Below are positions 1-10,885 of a DNA stretch of 30,030 nt, one piece after another. This stretch comes from Condylostoma magnum (taxonomy: Eukaryota > Ciliophora > Heterotrichea > Heterotrichida > Condylostomatidae). The first letter of the stretch is position 1, and each line of letters begins with the position of its first letter. The translations under genes were made by a program, and so were the position numbers. The notes beneath the pieces were generated by a model. That model did no database searches. It had not been told where the DNA came from and was given only the letters and a program-made list of their open reading frames with translations. Where the stretch lies: the NCBI GenBank assembly GCA_920105805.1, contig CAKKTI010000271.1, forward strand, positions 1 to 30,030, written 5' to 3'.

Positions 1-157
1 GAGACATTATCCATTTTTAAACTAATTCGAAGTTTCTAGAAAATTGTAGAGTGTTATTGGAGATTTAGTAGGTTTATAGTAAAATTTTGTATAATGAATT
101 TTCTGCATGTTGATATAACGCGTTGTTATAATTTTATTACTAATACAGTATATAAAA

Positions 158-2047
158 ATGCTAGATTTACTCTAATTATCAGTGAGCTATTGAATTGACT
201 CAGGGGATGAAGCTCTGATATAAAATGACCCAGAAGAAGCTTTATTAGAGTATTAAGAAGCTTTACAAAGAGAGCCTTACAACATTCTAGCATTGATTAA
301 GTGTGCAAAAGTATCATGTCTTTTAAAAGACTTTTCACAATCAATCTAACTATGTGATTAGATACTAGAATAATAATACAATGAAGAGGCTATATACTGG
401 AAGTCAAGATGCCTGGAAATGCAATAAGGAAAGGAATAAGCTTTAAGTATATTAGAGAACTGTGAAAGCGAGAGAAATATGAAATACAAGTCTTATTTAT
501 TACAGGAAATACAGGGAGAAGCTGTCCCAGATTATGAAAAATATTAAGAATTGCTGAATTGAATGGAATTAGATGATTTAAAATTTGATCTGAAATATAT
601 ATCGGAAGGCTATAGAGGAATTTGCTGTTCTGATGATATTATGGAAGGACATATTGTTATCCAGATACCTTTGAGTAAAATTATAACAAAATAATCAATA
701 GAAGTTAAGCTTTATTAGTTTAAATGATTCAAAAAGTCGCTGAAATGCTACAAATCTTGCCTTTTTTCTGCTTTTATATTATATAATCTACAAGATGAGT
801 AATCACCCTACTAAACTTATTTGCAATTACTTCCTAAAAATTTTGATACTTATCCTGTCTTTTATACTTAGGAAGAATTAGATTTACTATAAAACACTTA
901 GTTCATTAAATTGATTGATAAGGTAAAAGATGATATAGCTAAGGACTACAGTACAATAACAAAAAACCATCCCTCTTTTTCTTAATTTTCGTTGAAATAG
1001 TTTACAGAGGCTTAGATGCTCGTGCTATCTAGAACTTTTAGCATCATGCATAATGAAAAGGATACTTTCTGCATGATTCCATTGGCTGATATGGCTAATC
1101 ATGTTGATCCTTGCCATACAACCTGGGATTATTTCCCATCCTTGTAGAAATTTGAAGTAAAAGCAACTTAAGATATACATGTAGGATAGGAAATATTTTA
1201 TAGCTACGGAAGAAAGGGAAACTAAGAGTTTTTGATTTATTATGGATTCTTTTATCATAATAATAGGGACAAATCATTTTGCTATGAGTTAGAAATTGAT
1301 GATGATGACGAGTTTTTCAATCAGAAGTTTTTAATATGGTAAAGCAAGAGATTTGAAGCTTAAATCACTACTTAAATGACAAAACGGAATTTCTGGAAAA
1401 TGCTGGGATTTTTAAGGTTTAAGTATGCAAATGAGGAGGAGTTGGTTAAAATAGAATAGTAGATATAGAAAAATAAGTAAAGAGACTTTAGGCCAAGGAA
1501 ATAGAGCATTCTTTCAATTGATAATGAGAAAAAGGTGGTAGGATTTTTAAATAATTGAAGCAAAGAACTATTAGGTTTGCATTTAACAGATATATAAGAA
1601 GATACGTAAATGCTATAGGATTAGGAATTAGGATATAATATGAAAAATTGCATACTTATAAGGCGGGAAGAAAAGGAAATATTGTAATTTTACTCATAGT
1701 TCTCAGATAGAATTCTTTATTTATTGGATAATTTATTAGAAGTTTAAAATGAGAGTGAATATATTCAGTATATCTCAGAACTGTCTATATTTGTTTATTC
1801 AAACAATTAGTTTATTATTAGAAAAGATTACCTTTAATTTTCTGTATTTTTAAATATTACAAATCATGTAGGATAGTTGGATTTATTGACCTTTATAAAG
1901 ATCTTATGTATAAAACTATTGTTTAGAAGGCTTACTAAACTTATAGCTAAAAGTTTCCTGAAGTATCAAAATTAGATAATTTCTATAGCCCTTCTTCCTG
2001 TGAATATATCAAATTATAAAATCATAGGAATTTTTAATTTTCTTTGA
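158..2047 (+). CDS. TPR + SET-domain protein methyltransferase (SETD3 / Rubisco-LSMT class)
   Basis: Frame 2 stays open for 630 codons when TAA/TAG are read as Q and TGA as W. From about residue 20 to 125 there are TPR-like helix pairs (NDPEEALLEYQEAL, NILALIKCAKVS, NEEAIYWKSRCLEMQ). A SET domain of the SETD3/LSMT type follows: LLNWMELDD with W written TGA (from about residue 134), the core VLSRTFS, the NH motif at N314 in IPLADMANHVDP, and the cofactor/lysine pocket IFYSYGRKGN (about residues 346-355). A helical region ending in RREEKEIL resembles the Rubisco-LSMT substrate-binding domain. The family transfers methyl groups from S-adenosylmethionine to lysine or histidine of non-histone proteins; the substrate here is unknown. 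The start is the first ATG before the TPRs, just after a TATA-like stretch. The TGA at 2045-2047 is the latest possible stop. The last roughly 90 residues look weak, so an earlier TAA/TAG may be the true end. Confidence 0.8.
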
Positions 2048-2094
2048 AATTAAAATAAGAGGATCATGCTATATTTTGCCTTTAAGTTAAGCAC

Positions 2095-2445
2095 TCACTC
2101 TTAATTTACACCAAAATCTTGCTTATAAGTATATTTAAACTAAGATCATTATATCCTTGCATAACTTAATTTCTAAGATTTATGTCTTTTAACCTAACTA
2201 TAAAACCATGCTTATATATCAACATATCCAGGCATTTATCTCTATACCTTTAACTTTCCTTAATAATCTCATTATACCAATTACAAAACAATGCTATTAT
2301 ATACCAACAAAAACCTAAAATTTCTACCATGCCTAATGCCCTATAACCCTTCTCCAATATCCCTCAATTCTAATCGAAGCTGATTCAATTTACTGCCTAA
2401 ATGCAGATACTAATGACTTACAATTAACCTCTTGAAATTGTACAT
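2095..2445 (-). CDS. Small hypothetical protein, about 116 aa
   Basis: Reading down the minus strand from the ATG at 2445-2443 gives 116 codons ending at TGA 2097-2095, with a TAA two codons earlier. The product is basic and helix-prone (start MYNFKRLIVSHQYLHL, later LELRDIGEGLQGIRHGRNF) and contains one W written TGG. I do not recognise it. It lies convergent to the SET gene (47 bp between stops) and divergent from the U3 snoRNA, whose TATA box begins 41 bp beyond this start codon, so the two may share a regulatory region. Another minus-strand frame here is also open, because no codon closes a frame in this code. The reading is therefore supported mainly by its protein-like composition and clean placement between neighbours. 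Confidence 0.4.
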
Positions 2446-2485
2446 TTTATTTCCAACCCATAAATAAAAATGATAAAAATGTACT

Positions 2486-2492
2486 TATAAAG
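2486..2492 (+). promoter_or_regulatory. TATA box of the U3 snoRNA gene
   Basis: TATAAAG lies 28 bp upstream of the inferred U3 5' end at 2514, the spacing expected of a TATA element. Between it and the RNA lies CCCTTGGATATGAAAG, which could hold a further small-RNA promoter element, but I cannot match it to a known one. Whether polymerase II or III is used cannot be read from the sequence. Confidence 0.5.
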
Positions 2493-2513
2493 TTACCCTT
2501 GGATATGAAAGTT

Positions 2514-2708
2514 AGGACTGTACTCGTACAGGATCACTTCTATAGTGATTTCTCCTCTCCAACAAAAACAAACAAGACAACAACTTACTCCAGGATGATG
2601 AGACGTGCACTTGTAGCCGATTTGGGATATTCTGGTCACTTGGTACGCTGAGTGTCACCAGAGGATGACCTGGTGCTTAGGCATTGGCTTACAAGTGGGT
2701 CTGACTGG
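2514..2708 (+). ncRNA. U3: U3 small nucleolar RNA
   Basis: U3 is the box C/D snoRNA that base-pairs with the pre-rRNA 5' ETS and 18S to start small-subunit processing. The 5' end AGGACTGTACTCGTACA matches the GAC/A' region. GGATCACTTCTATAG (2531-2545) matches the near-universal box A (GGATCATTTCTATAG in human U3) with one change. A likely box C' GATGATGA lies at 2594-2601, a C-like GAGGATGAC at about 2661-2669, and box D GTCTGA at 2699-2704, a few bases from the inferred 3' end. The length of about 195 nt fits protist U3 RNAs. The exact ends are inferred from alignment to known U3 ends recalled from memory, so they may be off by several bases. Confidence 0.9.
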
Positions 2709-2949
2709 AGCATATTAATCAATCTTTATATTTCATAATGCCTAAGGCATACTTCATATATACTTTAATAAGTAATTACAATGTTGTAGTTTTAAAGCTT
2801 ATGTAATAATTTAATATTATACTGTGCATTTCATTGGTTATTTAATACTGTTATGTATGATTGTCCAGTGGAATAATTTATCAGTAGACTTAAATAAGCT
2901 AGCTTAAGCATATTAAAAATAATAACAAACTAAATACATTCTCTACATT
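2709..2949. other. Intergenic AT-rich spacer
   Basis: The spacer lies between the U3 snoRNA and the 3' end of the next minus-strand gene. It is strongly AT-rich. I see no RNA gene, convincing reading frame or repeat in it. It should hold the U3 3' processing or termination signals and the 3' UTR of the minus-strand gene. Confidence 0.5.
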
Positions 2950-4455
2950 TCAAAATATAAGTTAAGATTTAAATCTTCTCTCAGCCTTTGCTACAGCTAA
3001 TTTATACAATCTCGCTTTGTTCTGAATGTCTAGATAATGATCTCCCTTCCAAGGTTCATTTTACTCAAAATAATTCAACTTCCCAACTCTTCTTGGCATT
3101 CCTCCAGCGATTTAGGCCCCAGTCTTCACTAAGCTATCAAGCTTTCCATCGTATGCTTCCTTTCTTGCCATAAAGCACCTTGTTCTGTGATGCTGAGGCT
3201 GAGGGAACAGAGCCTTAACCATGGTGGAAGTAGAGAAATATTTACCAGCCATGTTGTTTCTCACCCTGGAATTCTAAGACATGGCTTCAATTGATGACTC
3301 TAAAAAGCTAAATCTTGATATGTATTTGTCAGGGTCTAAAAGCTTTGTTATGACTTCCTAAATTTATTTCTATGCTGTTGTTTTCTGTATTGGAATACTG
3401 TAAAACTCTGGATAACTTTCCTCAAAAATTTCGTCTATGCTTATTCTGATTATTAATAAAAGGACACTGTAAGTAATTTAGCGTGTCTTTTATGTGTGGG
3501 GTTAGGATTTGAAAATCTGCATAATGCTCTGAAAGAGGGAGCTGATTTGGCTTTATGATAATCCGATACTATGAATATGGCCAAATACGGTTCAATAGCA
3601 AAAATGTGATACTAAGCCAATCAGCCTTACATTTTACTCACTTTCCGAGTTTTTTAATGCATTTTCTATGAATTAAATATTCCTTTTCTCCTGAATTCTT
3701 AAAGGAAGCTACTTTATAGGGAAATTTTTCGTAATCTAACTTACTATTTTCACGGTTTCTAAAACTGATATTTCTATAGGATTCATTAGTTCTTTTATAT
3801 GTAAAGTAGCCACTGTTATTTAGTCAAAAGGAAATCTAAACACTTTTGACACTTTTTAATCATCATCTTCAAAATCACTTAAGATAGCCATACGCTCTTA
3901 CTAATCAGCTTCTATTTCCTTATTAAGAATAGGATTGACTGACCTACTAAACTAGCTTGCTCGTGTCATATACGGGTATAAGTAATTTTGCTTAATGACT
4001 TCTAAATCCATTCCTTATTTCTGATTTTGCATTTCTTCTTTCTGATCTTCTGATTTTTCGTCAGATTGATCCATTCTTTGAGGAGGATTTAAATTAGTTT
4101 GGCTAAAGCTTCCTCTGGGGTATATTTTTATAGTATCTGCAAGCCAACTGGATGTATATCAGCTCCCTTTAATCTAACAATTTTTCAGTGGCATCTCCTG
4201 AATTACCTTCTGTATATGCTTTTGGCTAGGCTCTACTCCTATTTGCTCTAAGTACCTAACAGCATATTCTTTTTCAATTATGTCAACGAAATTACTGGGT
4301 AGCTCACATGGTTCTTACCCACTTCTTAATGGAATCGATATTTCCATTGATGTTCTCGTTATATCGCCTAATTACTATTAAGACTGGCTTTTTCGATAGA
4401 TGGTAGGAAGTTTATGTCCTACTGCCTTTTTTCAGTCATCGTATAATCTTGACAT
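2950..4455 (-). CDS. Hypothetical protein, about 501 aa, conserved-looking
   Basis: One frame runs 502 codons from the ATG at 4455-4453 (MSRLYDDWKKAVGHKLPTIY, W8 written TGA) to TGA 2952-2950, with no break. A TAA four codons before that TGA (after RRFKS) is an equally good stop. The middle has an acidic, charged linker (DQSDEKSEDQKEEMQ, later LSDFEDDD). The second half has a compact hydrophobic segment (RLIGLVSHFCYWTVFGHIHS, W written TGA) followed by helices, and the C-terminus is basic. I do not recognise a named family. The hydrophobic HFCYW..FGHI block and the C-terminal PRRVGKLNYFE look like conserved motifs of a globular protein rather than membrane spans. It is divergent from the WD40 gene at 4641, sharing a promoter region of about 185 bp. 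Confidence 0.75.
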
Positions 4456-4640
4456 TATTATTTTTAGGGATAAGAATAGTCTATGTATTGGAGTCAGATT
4501 GTTAGGCGTAAGTAATGTTATTGGAATTATAAATATAAGTGAGTACAATTACTAAAGTAATAAATATGTCAAATAACCAATAGTAGCTTACTTTCATTAT
4601 TGACCATATAGAATACATAAAGAGAATGCATTGTTTGGGG

Positions 4641-6098
4641 ATGTAATTAGAAGAGATAATAAATGATAATTTGAATATTTAAAATCTAACGAATAATCAA
4701 TTAAAAGAAATCAAATAACACTTAAAAGGATTAAATTTTCTATAATAAGATTTGGAAACCTTTTTCCATAATTGTAATAACAATGATATTTAATCAACAT
4801 TAGAAAAGTTAGTAAATATAGAAAGAACATTCTAAATCAAGAATTATGATGCAATATATACCTACCTAATTAATAAAAATGATTAAATATAGATTTATCA
4901 TCTTGAGAGCATAGACCACTTGGTAAAAAAAGCAGATATAGCAAAAGAAATTCTACAAAAGTTCACTCCAGAAGAGCTAAATCAAGCATAGTTACGGTCA
5001 TTTGGCTTAATTTCATCCCAAATTTTTGAGTAAAATCTAGAAACAATGTCTCCTGCACAAATTGCTTAGAGTATATATTGAATTAAGGAATTATTTAGAA
5101 AGAACAAGCGAAGAGGATTTGATATCTCAATTGAATTGATCATAATCATGCTAAAATAAATCAAATTATTAACTAGAGTATAATACTAAAATTTACACAT
5201 CTAAGCCCCAGACGATGTAATAGGATAACATAAAGACCGTATAACATCCTTATCAATATCAGATGATAGTAGTTTATTGATATCAGGAAGCTGAGACTGC
5301 AGTGTTAAAAAGTGAGACCTTAATAATAGAAGGAATAGTAAAGTAATAGGTTATCATGATTAATTTGTCAGTACTGTAAAAATCTCCCCAAACAAAAGAT
5401 TTGCCGTGTCTGCAGGAGGTGATAGAGTAATTAAATACTGAGATTTAGAAGACTGATAAAACAATAGAGTAATAGGACAGCATGATAATGATATTAAATC
5501 AGTTGATATTTCAAGTAATAACAAATTTTTAGTATCGGGAAGTTGAGATAAAACAGTACGACTTTGAGGCTTGTAAAACAATAATAGCTATATTATTGGA
5601 AATCATGAGGATAAAGTCTGCTCAGTTTCAATCTCCAATGATTTAGATTTCGTAGCTTCCGGTGGCTGGGATAATACAGTAAGAGTCTGGTATTTTCAAT
5701 AGCCTTCTAATAATAAAGTAATAGGAAATCACAGTCAAATAGTGACTTCTGTACAAGTTTCATAGAGTGCGAAATATATAATATCAGGGGGATTTGATTT
5801 TTACGTAAAATTATGAGATTTATAGTATCCAGATAGAAATAGAATACTGGGATCACATACAGGTCGTATTATTTCAGTCTCTATTTCAACCTCAGAGTAA
5901 TTTGCCATTTCAGGGGGACTTGATGGAGAAGTAAAGATGTGGTACTTAAATAATGCTACTTATAATAGAACTATTAGAAATGATATGGAAGAAGTTGATT
6001 TTGTATGCATTTCAAGAGATAATATGTATTCTTTTTGGACATCTTGCTAGGAAAAAGGAAAGATAAATTATATATTTAGAGTTTAGTGTTTTTATTGA
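4641..6098 (+). CDS. WD40-repeat protein, seven-bladed propeller
   Basis: This is an open frame of 486 codons. Residues 1 to about 195 are helical and glutamine-rich. From about residue 196 to the end there are seven WD40 blades, the last degenerate, each opening with a near-identical element (VIGQHKDRI, VIGYHDQFV, VIGQHDNDI, IIGNHEDKV, VIGNHSQIV, ILGSHTGRI). The blade-closing tryptophan is TGA in VKKW (5313-5315), IKYW, VRLW and VKLW, but TGG in VRVW and VKMW. This is direct evidence that TGA means W. The protein is likely a scaffold; its partner is unknown. The unusually similar blades suggest recent internal duplication. The start is the ATG at 4641 (MQLEEIINDN). The stop is TGA 6096-6098, and a TAG three codons earlier is an alternative. 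Confidence 0.88.
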
Positions 6099-6285
6099 TT
6101 AAATGGGATTTCATTTTATAAAGATATGTTATTGTATATGTAATTATAGAAAGTTTTACTTCTAACATTCTCTTTAAATTATAGGAGAACTAATTGATGC
6201 ATATTCTTTGACATACCTTTAAATCATCAATCAGTAAATCAAAACATTATTCCTCTTTTGGTATATTTTACCGAATTTAACTCTA

Positions 6286-7512
6286 TCAACCTCTATTTAT
6301 AAACAAATTAAATATCCCATTTGTATTCACTAACTGTTCCTAACTAGATTTATGCTTCTCTAATAATGAAAGAATGTCAGAATAATGTTCACTGTATCTT
6401 GAAAGTAAAAATCCTCCATGATCCAATGGAAATCCTTTAAATAACGCCAAAGTCTTATCATTAACTGAGTTCTTAAAAGCTAAACTATCTTAAGGTGTTA
6501 TTACATGATCATAATCTCCGTATAAAATTCCAATTGGCACCGTTATTTGATTAAAGTATATGCGATCTGGCGTTTCTTTATTATACTTGAGCATATTCCC
6601 CTCTTTTCCGTAATCGAATCTCTGTAAATAAGTTCTTGGTTCCCACTCCATAAGCTGGTTTATAAATTTAGCATTCATTATGCTTGTACCTCCAGATGCT
6701 CGTCTAACAAAAATAGAAATAGCATTTTCATCATCGTTTTGCAGGTGAGGATTATACAGATCTGAGCTTACAAAGGTTGCAATTGGTTAAAAAGCCCGAA
6801 TAAGTCTTGAGAAAAAGAGGCTGGATTAATCAAGAATGCAAAACTGACTCAATATGCTTTGCATTTTGATGAAAAACTAGCTAATTCCAAATCTAAACCA
6901 GTAACTTTCCCCAGTTAGATAAGGACCTGGGCTGGCTAAGCATATGATAACATCTAAGAACTTTTAAAACTCAGGCTTTACTCCAAGCAAGCACGTGCAT
7001 ACAGCTCCTCCTTAGCTATGCCCAATGTAGCTTATTTTCTTACCAGTTTCCTATTCGATTTTTTAAAAAATAGCGGGAAGGTCATACTCTCCTATTTACT
7101 CACACGTCCATTCCCAGTATTCATTATCCTTCTTAGGATCGTACTTAATATGCTTTCTACTGTGATAACTTCCTCTACAGTTAGCTAATCAAACATCGTA
7201 TTCTTTATCTAGTAGGAAGTAGGGAAGAGGTTGGACATTCAGATTAATTATAAAGCAATCTGCAGTGCTACTCATTCCTGGAACTAAAAGTACTGGCTTT
7301 TTGCCGTATTACTTCTTAAATATTCTGAATAATTCAAGAATATAACCGTCTTCTGTCTGGATTGTGTATGATTAGGAGTTAATACCATTCAACTTGCATT
7401 ATTCGTGAAAATCTAATATAGCGTACTAGTGTAATTCTGTAGTTTATATATAGCCATAGGCTCCAAGTCCTAATACTGGTATAGCTACTTAAAATAATCT
7501 CCTGAAAGACAT
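6286..7512 (-). CDS. Acid lipase / gastric-type lipase (AB-hydrolase associated lipase family)
   Basis: This is a 408-residue alpha/beta-hydrolase that hydrolyses acyl or cholesteryl esters, probably in lysosomes/phagosomes or secreted. The N-terminus MSFRRLFQVAIPVLGLGAYG is a signal peptide or anchor. The lid/strand motif EDGYILELFRI, the oxyanion region LLVPGMSSTADCF and the family motif ANCRGSYHSRKH are present. The nucleophile elbow is GHSQGG with Ser166, its Q being the TAA at 7014-7012. The acid is in GDYDHVITP (about residues 332-340) and the histidine is H365 in LDHGGF. All catalytic parts are therefore intact and the length is normal for the family. The start ATG 7512-7510 directly precedes the signal sequence and the stop is TGA 6288-6286. 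It is divergent from the TPR gene at 7699. Confidence 0.92.
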
Positions 7513-7698
7513 ATTTTAAGACCATCTATTGCTTATTGACTAGAAAAAGAAATTAAGAAAAAATTATAGTTAAAATGGACATTGAATTTATGTTCTAAAT
7601 TAGTCATAAGGAATCTGCAATTCTATTTGGTGCAAAAAAGTTGCATATTAAGCTCCATACATAACAATCTTAATTTATTAATAAAATTAGAATTATAA

Positions 7699-9417
7699 AT
7701 GAAGAAAAAAGCTTTAGTACTTTTAGAAAATGAGGCCTTATCTTAAAACTAGTAACTACAAATTGCCTAGATTTGCAATTAAATAATAGAATCCAACTAA
7801 GAAAACCCAGTAAAATATTTAAGAAAGGCGGAAATAGCCTTAAAAAATTACTAATCATTAGGTAAAATAAGCAATAAGCAACTATTCTACCAAATTTAAC
7901 TGATAACGCTGAATAACTGAGCTTCCTACCACCAGACACAACATAACTATAGAACTTCCCTTTAATATCTGATTCAAGCAGTTAAATAAGTCGAAATTAA
8001 TCACTCATAAAACTCCGATACACTTCAACTATTGGCAAAAACAAGACTAAATTTATCCGCAATATACAGCGAGTTGAAGAAATACAAGAAATCAATCGAT
8101 TATGCTGAATAAGCAATTGCTATTCTTTTAATAGAAATGAAATAAAGGCTAAATGGATAAAATTTCATCGATTTAGATGCATAAAGTTAGAAAAAGGTGT
8201 AGATTATGGCTATTACTTATATAATAGCCTTTTACAACATAGGTGTTGCTGAGGAACAGTTAAGACACACTAACTAAGCCTTGCAAGCATACTAAAACGC
8301 TAAGAGTATAGGATAGCAATTCTTAGATCCAGGACACGATATGATTGTAATGGCTCATAATGCAGAGATTGAATGCAACATATAAAAAACTAAAAAGAAA
8401 AGAAAGAAGAGAAGGAAGAACAAGCAAATAAGCTCTAATTAATTCAAGCAGTATTTGTTGAAACACAGATAGCATTTAAATCAGCAATCTTAGAGGCAAA
8501 TAGCCAATCCCTCTTTGCCTAATTTAAAAGATCATTCATAGATGTTTTAAAACTCGTAATAAAACATCTTTTAAAGTAAAACTCCTAGAAATTATGACTA
8601 AAATCGTTATTATAATGACGAATAGATAAAAATACTTAATTAAAGGCTGTAATCAAACAAAGATTATTTCTGTACTTCTGATGAGTATTTCTTCCAGAAA
8701 ATTTCATCAGCTTTAAATGTATCAAATGATATCAAGCATCTTGAGTAGTCTACTAGTACAAAGGCTCCTAATTTTAGATAGATTTTAGTATAGGATAGAA
8801 AACAACTTGCAAAACTGCGAAAAAAGCGGAAATCTAACTACGTGGACTATGAGGAAAGATAATTAGATAATATACAAAAACGTATTAAATAGCTGTATTA
8901 TTAAGCAACAACAGAAAGCAAGAAATTAGATGTTAAGCTTTAATCTAAGTTAAAAACAAAAGTATACAAAAAATTGATAAAAACATTGAATTATCCCAGA
9001 ACAGGTAAAAGAGGCATTCCTTAGTAACGTAAATTATATACAGGATTATTTTTCACAAGACCTGCCGACTCCCCTTTATTAAGAGGTTTTAGTAGATTAA
9101 ATTCTGAGGCTTATCAGCCCAAGTAAGTCAAGCAGTAATTCGAGGTTGCTAAGGAAGAGATAGAAGGATTAATTGATAAAGTTGGAGAAGAATTAAAGGA
9201 AATTGATTGTCAGGGCAGGAAAATTAGTATTGATCATGATGTAGTATCTCCAAATATCAATACTTAGTCATTAGCAAGTTCAACGTTGAACAAATACGCA
9301 AAGGTATAAAAATCACCTTTGAAGTTTTCAAAGCTTTTCAAGAATTCATTATCACCCCACGGTATAAAGGACAAAACTTATATTTCATATCTTCAGTCTA
9401 ATAAATTTCCTATTTAA
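7699..9417 (+). CDS. TPR-repeat protein with long basic C-terminal tail
   Basis: Frame 1 opens with the ATG at 7699 (MKKKALVLLENEALSQNQ). Residues about 30-230 form TPR helix pairs, for example SLQYLIQAVKQVEI, LLAKTRLNLSAIYSELKKY and SIDYAEQAIAI, then NIGVAEEQLRHTNQALQAY. This arrangement is common in ciliate TPR proteins. After about residue 230 the chain is highly charged (KKKRKKRRKNK) and then Q/S/K-rich with no clear domain. Many Q are TAA/TAG. The frame ends either at TAA 9415-9417 (as given) or at TGA 9466-9468; the latter would overlap the convergent IQ-motif gene by 22 bp. The role is presumably a protein-binding adaptor, and ciliary or cytoskeletal use is only a guess. Confidence 0.82.
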
Positions 9418-9446
9418 ACCTTTTATAATTGCTTTATAATGTATTA

Positions 9447-10820
9447 TCAAATTAAAGGTAATGATTGATTAAGCTTTGCCTCATTTGATGATATTGATGA
9501 GAAATATCTGGTCTTATAGTATGACTCAGGAGTTCTTCCTTATAGCCTAGGGCTGAATTGTTTATGTGGAGCTTTTTATTTAATCTGTGATGATATTGTA
9601 GGCATGTGAATGTTATTAATAGTACGACGTATTGGTGTGTATATAGAGTTTTGCATTTAATCTTGAATATCCCTTGGTAGCTCAGCATCAAACCTATTTA
9701 AACGGGATTTTTAAGTACTTTTCAAAAAGTTTCAATTTGGCTCAGGTGATAAGAACTTCTTAGGCTAGTTGATGTTTGGTAGAGGAGTTGCTAGTTATGT
9801 CTGATCAAAATAACGCTTTCTTGGGTTTTTAAGTATTGATTGAATAAGAGTTTGCTGTTTTGGCAGTTTATACGATAAATATCCTTTTTGAATTCTATTA
9901 TCTCTGATTTAGTCGTATTTCTCAAGAGCTCTTTAATATCCTTCATCTTCCAAGTACATTTATTAGGCTACCTCATCACTATCAGATTATGAACTAGTTT
10001 CCGATATATCCTATTAGGACTAGTCGTAATTGTCTAAGCTGGCTTGCTGTATACTGTCAGATAAGCTCTGGTCCAATTGATCTGTTATGTATTCATTTTA
10101 TTATGTTAAAGTTTCATTATTTTCTTCTTGTGATTGCTCTTTTAGTAATTCTTATTAGACTTTAGTTTACTAACGCTTCATGGCTAATTTTTATGCAAAA
10201 TTGGTATCTTATTTCTTTTTTAAAAACACTCATGCACGTTTTGCCCCAAACTTATCAACAATTTTACGAAACTTTTTAATTCTTATAAAAATATCAGTAA
10301 AAGTTATCCTTTTATTTCTTAGGAATCTCTTAATATTGATCACAGCTAACTTTTTACGTATTTTCAATAATTTTAGGTTTCTTTCCTTTATATTTATCTT
10401 TTCTTCTATAATGAACTTAGCTTAATAACAGTTTAGGGCTCTAATTATTGTTTTTTACAAACCTTTTACCTTGAGGAATTTAAAATGATTGTAAGTTCTT
10501 AGCAAACGTTCAATCTTTTTATATATTTAAAACCGTTTAAAGTATCTCTGTATAACTCTAGCTTTTGCATCAGGTAACGACCCAGCATTAAAAAGACAGC
10601 ATTAACTAACTTCCTATAACTTCTATACAATTTTATTAGTTTAGGCCTCTCTGATAATATGTATTACCTATATAAACATTACATCTTTCGTCCCTTTTCT
10701 TACAAAATGTCCTCTTAAATGCTTCTAAATCCTTACAGCAGCTTAATTCACCTATGACTGATTCTATCTATTCCTAGCTTATATCTATCTATTCTGCAAC
10801 GCCGTTACTTCCTTTTCCAT
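9447..10820 (-). CDS. IQ-motif (calmodulin-binding) protein
   Basis: This is a 457-residue basic protein from ATG 10820-10818 to TGA 9449-9447. Near the N-terminus AAVRIQKHLRGHFVRKG is a canonical IQ motif (IQxxxRGxxxR). A second IQ-like helix, ARVIQRYFKRFQIYKKI, follows, and then a lysine/arginine-rich helical run. The middle is acidic and Ser/Gln-rich (SLSDSIQQASLDNYDQ, SETSSQSDSDE), and the C-terminal third is disordered with scattered proline. IQ motifs bind calmodulin or calmodulin-like light chains, which are abundant in the ciliate cortex and cilia. I cannot name an orthologue. It is 65 bp downstream of the TMEM128 gene on the same strand. Confidence 0.78.
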
Positions 10821-10885
10821 TCTATTCCCCTTAATCCACTTCGACCTTTCTTGCCTAGCCAGATACATTGACTATATACCTCTGC

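Noticed and set aside
1-157. An ATG on the minus strand at 14-12 (MDNV) that could begin a divergent gene leaving the window.
   Set aside because: Only a few codons are visible and no property can be tested; not reported as a feature.
4290-4320. A 16-nt GT...AG string (minus strand) in the 2950-4455 gene looked like a heterotrich mini-intron.
   Set aside because: The gene reads in a single unbroken frame from ATG 4455 once TGA is taken as W. The 'intron' was only needed to join a wrong frame.
7670-7939. Minus-strand hydrophobic frame that looks like a small membrane protein.
   Set aside because: It lies opposite the N-terminal TPR coding region, whose plus-strand reading has consistent TPR motifs and its own ATG; the hydrophobicity is an antisense shadow.
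10180-10425. Plus-strand hydrophobic frame.
   Set aside because: Antisense shadow of the lysine-rich part of the IQ-motif protein (Lys codons read as Phe/Leu on the other strand).
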